DNA of 11,417 nt from Choanephora cucurbitarum. Lineage: Eukaryota > Mucoromycota > Mucoromycetes > Mucorales > Choanephoraceae. A program made the position numbers and the translations under genes. The number at the start of each line of letters is the position of its first letter. Within the stretch, counting starts at the first letter, position 1. The notes under the pieces are model-generated. The model made no database searches. It saw only the letters and a list, made by a program, of their open reading frames with translations, and had not been told where the DNA came from. Where the stretch lies: the NCBI GenBank assembly GCA_025331435.1, contig JAIWNI010000321.1, positions 1 through 11,417 on the forward strand, read 5' to 3'. Below are positions 6,082 through 11,417 of this stretch, in pieces.

Positions 6082-8678
6082 CCATTGACAGTTCTGAGGT
6101 GAGCAAACGAAGTAGCACCAGAAACATGGTGGAGTAGCATTCGCAAATGATACAGCTCAGTTTGTTTAGGAGAAACTGCATAGATTCTACCAATTGTTCC
6201 ACCAAAGCCACGAACACGTTTTTCCCATCTTCTTGGTTCCTTTTCATCATGCCAGACATACTCTTCTGGAAAGTTGGGATACAAAATTGATCTTGCATTA
6301 GGATCACTTGCATTAGTTTTAAACCAACTTGTAAGAGTGGTCTCTTGGGTGGATGCGCGTTGAAGCACATTGGAAATATTGTCATCCTCATTAAAATAGA
6401 CAGGCTCTTCGCCTTCTAGGTGAATAGCAAGTCTTTGATGGGATGGAAATTCCTTATGCATAGGAAAAGAGAACAATCTCCAGCAAGCTTCAGGTGCAGA
6501 TACGTATCTTGCATCAACGAATGACTTGATCTCATCGTTTTGCTCAACAGACATAGATGCGCGATCATGGCCTTTATACACATATTTGTAAACGTACTTG
6601 ACACTATTGATAGAAGAGCATAGCTCGACATTGATGTGTGCATCGTACTTTGAACAAAGGTATAGGTTGTGTGGAACAATCCAGCGATTATCTATGTTGT
6701 AAGTATGTCCATTGATGACTTTAGGGATTGATGTTCCATTGTTGCGTCTTCTGTAGATAGGATAGCCTCCATTGGGATTGACCGTTGTTTCTTCACAGAA
6801 TTCCTTGGGGTACCCTTTAGTACATCCTTTTTCTGCGTCCATACAGACAGCGTTAGGATTCAAGATTCCACATGGACCATGAACCATATGCTTGGTAACT
6901 GTTTCATATGCTAAGGGATAAGCATCAGGATCTGGAATTTCAGCAGATACAATCTTATCATAATCCTCGATGGTTTGTGGTTTGTCAGAAGGATCAACGA
7001 TCAAGAGGATGTGCGCATGAGGCAAGCCTCGCTTTTGAAACTCAATGGTATAAATGAATGCAATGGCTTTACCCAAAACATGCTTTTTTGTCAAATCATC
7101 TAGAAGTTCTCGAAGCTTAAGGTTGAAAACTCTAGAGCAAAGATCGGGTCGATCTGAAGCTTTTTGGTTATACAACAATTCTCGTTGAATTTCGGGCCAC
7201 TTAGGATTACATGTAAAAGTGATGAAGTAGTCGGGTTTACCGAATCTTCTAACAATACTAAGGGCATCCTGATAAAGTTGAGCCATGTGGCGTGGACCAC
7301 CAATAAACGAAGATGGCAATATAACTCTTTTGCCAATGTTTGCCAAACTTTGAGGATCAGCCGAGTTGACATAATCGTTGACATGGACAGCATCTTGCAG
7401 ACCTTGATAGGCTTCACATCTTAGCTTTTTCTGGTTCAAACGAATGTAGGACAATCGGTTTTGTTCCATTTTAGCGTAGTTATCAACAATATACTGTTGA
7501 AATAGATTGCCAAAGGAGTGCAAGAGATGGTTGTCGTTTGGTCGATACATTAATCGAAAGCTGTAGAATTCCATAACAGTTATTTTATGATTGCCAGACA
7601 TGCTTTTTGTATCAATACTCCAGCCAGGTTCACCGGAAGGAAACAAAAGGACATAGTGTAATGGGTCATAAAACTGATTGGTCTCATTAACTCGAGTAAG
7701 TGAATCGTCTTGATAACGAACAACAATGTCTCTTGAGTTAGGAGTGTCATCATCGTTTTCACCACCAACTACAATAGCGGCTATTTCAGATCCATGAGTT
7801 GGACGATTATAGCGTCTACGATCGGGAACACCTTCAGCCCGGAAGACCAACTTGATGTTTTCCAAGGATTCGATCCCATTGGCTTGAGCTTCAGAACTGT
7901 TGCGTTGATCATTTGCAATTTGAGTCATGTTCTTGAAGATAGACACAAAAGGGTTTAATCGATGCATGAGTTCTTGCAGTTGTTGTAAAGTCGTGATGTT
8001 AACACCGGGTGCTACAGCGTGACGATTAGCAAGTTCTTGTTCAGCATCATAAATATAGATCTGTGCAAACTTGGGGTTAGCATTGTTTGGTGGCATAACA
8101 GATCCAATCAAGTGATAGGGACTTCCTTGAATTCTGAATGTATAAGAACCAACAGAACTGTTTGCTAAACTCAAATCCAAGTTTACACCGAATGAAGTGA
8201 AGCTCAAGGAACTGTTGTAAAGACGAATATTTTTTTGAAATTCTTTAGAAATAGGATCATTGTTCATAAGTAAACTTGAAATTTCTCCTGGTGTAGGTTG
8301 CAGAGAAGGCAAAATAGATTTTCCTTTGCAACAACAAAGCTGAAACTCAGGGTGAATCTTACTACTTCTAACAACTCTTTCCTCAATCCACATTAAAGCA
8401 CCACAATAAGAACAAACACAGTCCATTGAACCACGGTCGTCTCGAACAGTTGGCAATGCAGTCGTGTCCTTTGCAATGTTGAGCGTGGGCTGCTGGTTGC
8501 GATAACGAACTCTTCTGGTGATGTTAGAGGGTTCGTTAATCGAACTATTGTTGATGTTTGAAGACTGATCAACAGCAACAGAGTTGTTAGCCTGGTTGAG
8601 AGGGTTCATTCTACAACCGCGGAATGTGCGTCTCAAGTGGCCGGGTTCGTTGCAAACAGCGCAGTAAACGTTTGACAT
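6003..8678 (-). CDS. Helitron RepHel protein, N-terminal Rep (HUH nuclease) part, frameshifted at its end
   Basis: This 891-residue frame encodes the replication-initiator half of a Helitron transposase, which nicks and rejoins transposon ends in the nucleus. Seen in order: a zinc knuckle (C6, C9, H14, C22), a low-complexity Asn/Ser linker, a second cysteine cluster (C89, C92, then CCC at 115-117), and the Helitron-like N-terminal domain (about 180-430). Rep motif 1 FITFTCNP is at 485-492, the HUH motif PHAH at 553-556 (His codons 7017-7019 and 7011-7013), and the two catalytic tyrosines are Y695 and Y699 in KYVYKYVYKG. The ATG at 8678 has A at -3. The family frame runs only to G866 (codon 6081-6083). 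The last 25 residues are an off-frame tail, because the family sequence resumes in the -1 frame. No introns are evident. The family call is firm; the protein as encoded is truncated. Confidence 0.92.
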   Translation of the reverse strand: MSNVYCAVCNEPGHLRRTFRGCRMNPLNQANNSVAVDQSSNINNSSINEPSNITRRVRYRNQQPTLNIAKDTTALPTVRDDRGSMDCVCSYCGALMWIEERVVRSSKIHPEFQLCCCKGKSILPSLQPTPGEISSLLMNNDPISKEFQKNIRLYNSSLSFTSFGVNLDLSLANSSVGSYTFRIQGSPYHLIGSVMPPNNANPKFAQIYIYDAEQELANRHAVAPGVNITTLQQLQELMHRLNPFVSIFKNMTQIANDQRNSSEAQANGIESLENIKLVFRAEGVPDRRRYNRPTHGSEIAAIVVGGENDDDTPNSRDIVVRYQDDSLTRVNETNQFYDPLHYVLLFPSGEPGWSIDTKSMSGNHKITVMEFYSFRLMYRPNDNHLLHSFGNLFQQYIVDNYAKMEQNRLSYIRLNQKKLRCEAYQGLQDAVHVNDYVNSADPQSLANIGKRVILPSSFIGGPRHMAQLYQDALSIVRRFGKPDYFITFTCNPKWPEIQRELLYNQKASDRPDLCSRVFNLKLRELLDDLTKKHVLGKAIAFIYTIEFQKRGLPHAHILLIVDPSDKPQTIEDYDKIVSAEIPDPDAYPLAYETVTKHMVHGPCGILNPNAVCMDAEKGCTKGYPKEFCEETTVNPNGGYPIYRRRNNGTSIPKVINGHTYNIDNRWIVPHNLYLCSKYDAHINVELCSSINSVKYVYKYVYKGHDRASMSVEQNDEIKSFVDARYVSAPEACWRLFSFPMHKEFPSHQRLAIHLEGEEPVYFNEDDNISNVLQRASTQETTLTSWFKTNASDPNARSILYPNFPEEYVWHDEKEPRRWEKRVRGFGGTIGRIYAVSPKQTELYHLRMLLHHVSGATSFAHLRTVNGLFIQPFKMLAVLCTYLSLMINGVDV

Positions 8679-8689
8679 TGTTGATAAAA

Positions 8690-8821
8690 ATTTGTTTGTA
8701 GAGCGTAAGTTTGAGTAGAGAAGAGGTGTTTTACGAAAAGTGAATTATAACAAAAGAAGACTAAACATTGCACTTTACGTATATTTTTATTTAGCTTAGA
8801 GATTTTGAGCTTGCTGATTGG
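8690..8821 (-). promoter_or_regulatory. Candidate RepHel promoter and leader
   Basis: Upstream of the ATG on the - strand are a CCAAT box (8817-8821), an AT-rich TATA-like stretch (AATAAAAATATAC, about 8780-8792) and a pyrimidine-rich CTCTTCTCTACTC patch (about 8711-8723) that could hold a transcription start. The order and spacing are plausible for a fungal promoter. The CCAAT box lies just outside the proposed transposon end at 8802, so it would belong to the host flank. This is motif matching only, with no expression evidence. Confidence 0.3.
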
Positions 8822-11206
8822 CTGAAACTAAGTAATTTTCACTATTCGTAAGCTTTGCCGACATGAAATTAAAATCGTTCATTGTTGTGACTGTTTTTTA
8901 GCAGGACTGAATGATTTTAATATATTAGATGAAGGTTGTGGATTCTCGTTTGAGTTAAACAGGTAGGACTAGGTAGGTTGGTCAAATTAACTGGCTGGTG
9001 ATGTACTGATGATTCAACAAAAAATAAAGATAAAGAAGAATGAGTATATTGAAAATATGAATATATGCGAGAATTATTTTGAGTGCAATGTAAGAGATTT
9101 GAGTTGGTCACACTTGTAAATGCTTCTGTAGTAAAAGAACATGTAAGATCCACGACTATGAGTTGTACCCAGGTAAACCAGGCGTGCTGACTGAACAACC
9201 GCATAAAGTTGCAATCGTCTTTGAAAAGAGATTAGCTATTACACCAGCTTCACTCTAATATTGTATTCCTAAAAGCATTGTACTGTTTGCTTGAAAGGAA
9301 ATAGCATTTTAGTTCGTTCGCAAAGGTATATAGAGCTATAAGAAAAAAAAATGTAAAGGAAGTGTGATGTCAGGAAAAAACAAGAACTTATAATATGGCT
9401 TTGGCTCTATCTATTAAAAGAGGTATCACCAAATCGGAAGCATGCTAGCTTAAGATAAAAGGCAGTTTATATATTACGAAAGGCAAATGCAATAGTCTTC
9501 AGACAAAGCCTAATTTTTATTTCGTCATATTATAAAACATTAAGGCTTATTTCTTCACTTCCATGTGATTGATATAATCCATTGAAGCATCCAGTTGAAC
9601 TGCGCTCTTAACTTGCAATAGCTAAATCAATGTACAAGGTCATTGTCCATAAGAATAGCTATCCATTAGTTATCAACAATTCAAGTATTTGAGCTATGTT
9701 TGAGAATGTTGTATATTTCATGACTATCCATCTTCATCACGTTATAGTTGAAGTATGCATTGTAAGAATCTTTAACAACCAGCTCTATTTACTTTGTTCG
9801 TGTCGCACAATAAAGCCTTTCAGTTAAAAAAAGTGAAAGATGCTGTTATCCTTCAAATCGCACTGAATAAATGAAAGTAGATCTAGTCTATCAACAGTTC
9901 CAAATTTAGTTATCATTTCATTTTGCGCCGTGATCTTTCATTCATCAACAGCCAACAATTGCATCTACCGTAGGCTTTCACTGTCACAGCAAGCGTGTAT
10001 CATGAAGCTGTAGCACAAACCATCCGCTGTTCACATCAAAATCATATACAAAATGTCCATTTTGGTGATGATGTACATGCGTCTATTCAACTAAAAATTA
10101 GGGTTCTACTGATCAATGCCTATTCAGATTGAATAAAAATAACTTACGTATAAAGCATATAATTGAGTTATGTCAAACTTGTCATCTTAACGATAAGCTA
10201 GTCATATTGCTTGTAGGTTATCTAAGGCTATAAATAACACTATCCGCTAATTGATTACAATTTGATCGATTTCTCACTCAGGTTGATTGAATTCTTTCAA
10301 GCTTATGGCGCTATAAAGCCGGCTTAAGTATCAGACGCAGGTACTTCATAATATAGATTGTAATCAAAGACGAAGAATATTTGGTGGTAGATTCATATTT
10401 ATTCTGGAAAATAAATTTGAAGTCGTGTACGTTTACTATTCTGATCGACATTATTTTGCACCTGTCAGGTTTCAACAGATAACAGTGTCAGTACTATAGG
10501 TTGACTTTATAATATAGAAGTGTTTACTTACGATATGTGAGATGATGCAAGCTTTCAAAGTTTTCGAAATAAAAAGAAAATAAAAGGAAATCCAAGCCCC
10601 CCGTTGGTTGAAGATGAATCGAGAAAATGAAATGATGGAAATACTGCTACCCTATTGGACGGATAAATACGGACTATATCATCAACATCACTAAATTTGA
10701 CGACTATACTACAAGTATGATAAACTAAGATGATTACTTGAGAAGTTCAAGTAAGATATGAGTGTCTCATATGAAGGCTTTTATATTAAAAGTTTGATAT
10801 TGTACATGACAATAAACACATAAGACGAGATAGTCTATGTTATTTTTACATCCATAAAGAACTTCAACATCTCAGCATCAGAGCAATAGACTTAACCTAT
10901 GAGCTAACTTACCTTTTGTGCGAATACTAGGAGAGCACAAAGACTTTCTAATCAAAACACACATCATAGTCTTCTACTTATGAGAAAAGTTAATTGACGC
11001 AAGAAAAAGCAAGATATCTATACTCATATTTGTACTGGTATCGACGATCAAACTAACTGCTTACTTATAATGCCAACCACCCACCCTAAGTTTATTGTAG
11101 TGAAGAAAGAAATATAATGGAAGTGAGGGAAAGTGGAAGCGCAAAAGATAATGTTGAAATTAGGAGAGATTGAGATAATAAAGTGAAATGATTAATTTAA
11201 ATAGGA
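8822..11206. other. Non-coding AT-rich flank without a recognisable gene
   Basis: About 2.4 kb with frequent stops in every frame. The longest frame is 95 codons on the - strand (8917-9204); its composition shows no protein-like pattern and I recognise no family. I saw no tRNA B-box, no transposase motif and no long repeat. A small hairpin-capable pair (CTTTCA and TGAAAG around an A-rich loop) follows an AATAAA near 9810-9840. It is probably intergenic DNA, an untranslated region or a heavily eroded insertion. Confidence 0.5.
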
Positions 11207-11416
11207 TTATTCAAAGATGAAAAAAAGACATTCTAGTTTATGCATCATTTGAGATTTCGTCTCTTCTATTGAAATTATTGTTGTTAAAAAGTGTATCAAA
11301 ATAATTGTGTAAATTATACTGTACCTTCTCTTTGCTGGTGGCTGATTAGATGGACCTTTTTCTTCATCCCCTTCATCGAAAAGCTGATCTTCATTATCTT
11401 CTCCTTCACCTTGATC
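11207..11416 (-). CDS. Partial unknown protein with acidic segment and basic patch, entering from the right edge
   Basis: The frame is open from the window edge and reads an acidic, low-complexity stretch (DQGEGEDNED, then FDEGDEEKG) followed by SNQPPAKRR, a possible nuclear localisation signal. After the basic patch the composition changes to AT-rich, Ile/Phe-heavy codons until TAA at 11207-11209. The bases at the change are AG|GTACAGT, a fair 5' splice donor with GT at 11323-11324. The coding part may therefore end at 11325, with the rest an intron. I do not recognise the protein; acidic segments of this kind occur in many nuclear proteins. The strand and reading frame are moderately supported; the function is unknown. 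Confidence 0.45.
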   Translation of the reverse strand, partial: DQGEGEDNEDQLFDEGDEEKGPSNQPPAKRRYSIIYTIILIHFLTTIISIEETKSQMMHKLECLFFIFE

Positions 11417-11417
11417 A

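Larger units (their letters stand above)
1..7849. repeat. Large imperfect inverted repeat made by the two Helitron copies
   Basis: Arms 1-3693 and 4060-7849 are reverse complements at high identity, with a unique spacer at 3694-4059. The arrangement is 3' end facing 3' end. The arms differ by many single-base indels, substitutions and a 12-bp indel. The last 100 bp next to the spacer are the least alike, so this is not a simple read fold-back. Confidence 0.9.
4060..8802 (-). mobile_element. Helitron rolling-circle transposon, nearly complete copy
   Basis: This - strand block carries the RepHel protein that defines autonomous Helitrons: HUH endonuclease, two-tyrosine motif and Pif1-type helicase in that order. 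The right limit is a candidate 5' end: on the - strand an A is followed by TCTCTAAG at 8802, matching the A|TC start rule for Helitrons, 124 bp upstream of the ATG. The left limit is the last stretch resembling the second copy, ending at an AATAAA around 4060-4065. I could not find a convincing 3' hairpin followed by CTRR, so the true 3' end is unset. Helitrons make no target duplication, so none is expected. The copy lies tail to tail with the decayed + strand copy. The family call is secure; both ends are inferred. Confidence 0.85.

Noticed and set aside
6079..6084. Programmed -1 ribosomal frameshift joining Rep and helicase
   Set aside because: No X-XXY-YYZ slippery heptamer at the site and no obvious downstream stem. 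A one-base loss is simpler. Kept only as a remote option in the findings.
5700..6090. Spliceosomal introns explaining the frame changes in RepHel
   Set aside because: The family sequence is continuous across each break with no extra segment, so there is nothing to splice out.
1..7849. Inverted repeat as a sequencing fold-back artefact
   Set aside because: A fold-back would be most alike near the turn. Here the sequence next to the spacer is the most divergent, the spacer is not palindromic, and the arms differ by many substitutions.
8917..9204. 95-codon frame on the - strand in the right flank
   Set aside because: No recognisable motif, composition like translated AT-rich non-coding DNA, and no supporting context. 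A frame of this length is expected by chance.

Overview
The window looks eukaryotic, AT-rich and dominated by a transposon. The only recognisable genes belong to a Helitron: a rolling-circle element whose RepHel protein joins an HUH replication initiator to a Pif1-family helicase. The intronless reading frame, the N-terminal zinc knuckle and the base composition would fit an early-diverging (Mucoromycota-type) fungus. That assignment is inference; no rRNA, tRNA or host housekeeping gene is present to confirm it.

Layout. Positions 1 to about 3693 hold a badly decayed RepHel copy on the + strand. Its 5' part lies beyond the left edge, and its frame is broken by many one-base indels and by nonsense changes. 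A spacer of about 0.37 kb (3694-4059) contains a compact GC-rich inverted-repeat element (3785-3934) that resembles a MITE. Positions about 4060 to 8802 hold a second, far better preserved copy on the - strand. It encodes zinc fingers, the Helitron N-terminal domain, HUH motif, two-tyrosine motif and all main helicase motifs, but is split by three single-base frameshifts (near 6082, 5718 and 4219). The two copies are tail to tail and form a giant inverted repeat of about 3.5 kb per arm. From about 8803 to 11206 I see no credible gene. At the right edge a short - strand reading frame (11207-11416) encodes a very acidic segment ending in a basic patch. It is probably the inner end of a host gene, perhaps at an exon-intron boundary.

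How the parts work together. In a working Helitron one polypeptide nicks and joins DNA with the HUH/two-Tyr nuclease and unwinds it with the helicase. Neither copy here encodes that polypeptide in one frame. The - copy has all the motifs and only three small lesions, so it was probably active recently. The most informative pattern is between the copies. A central tract (about 953-2160 against 5720-6895) shows no substitutions by eye, while both flanks differ by substitutions and many indels. The one frameshift shared by both copies lies inside this tract, which suggests gene conversion or a frameshifted common ancestor.
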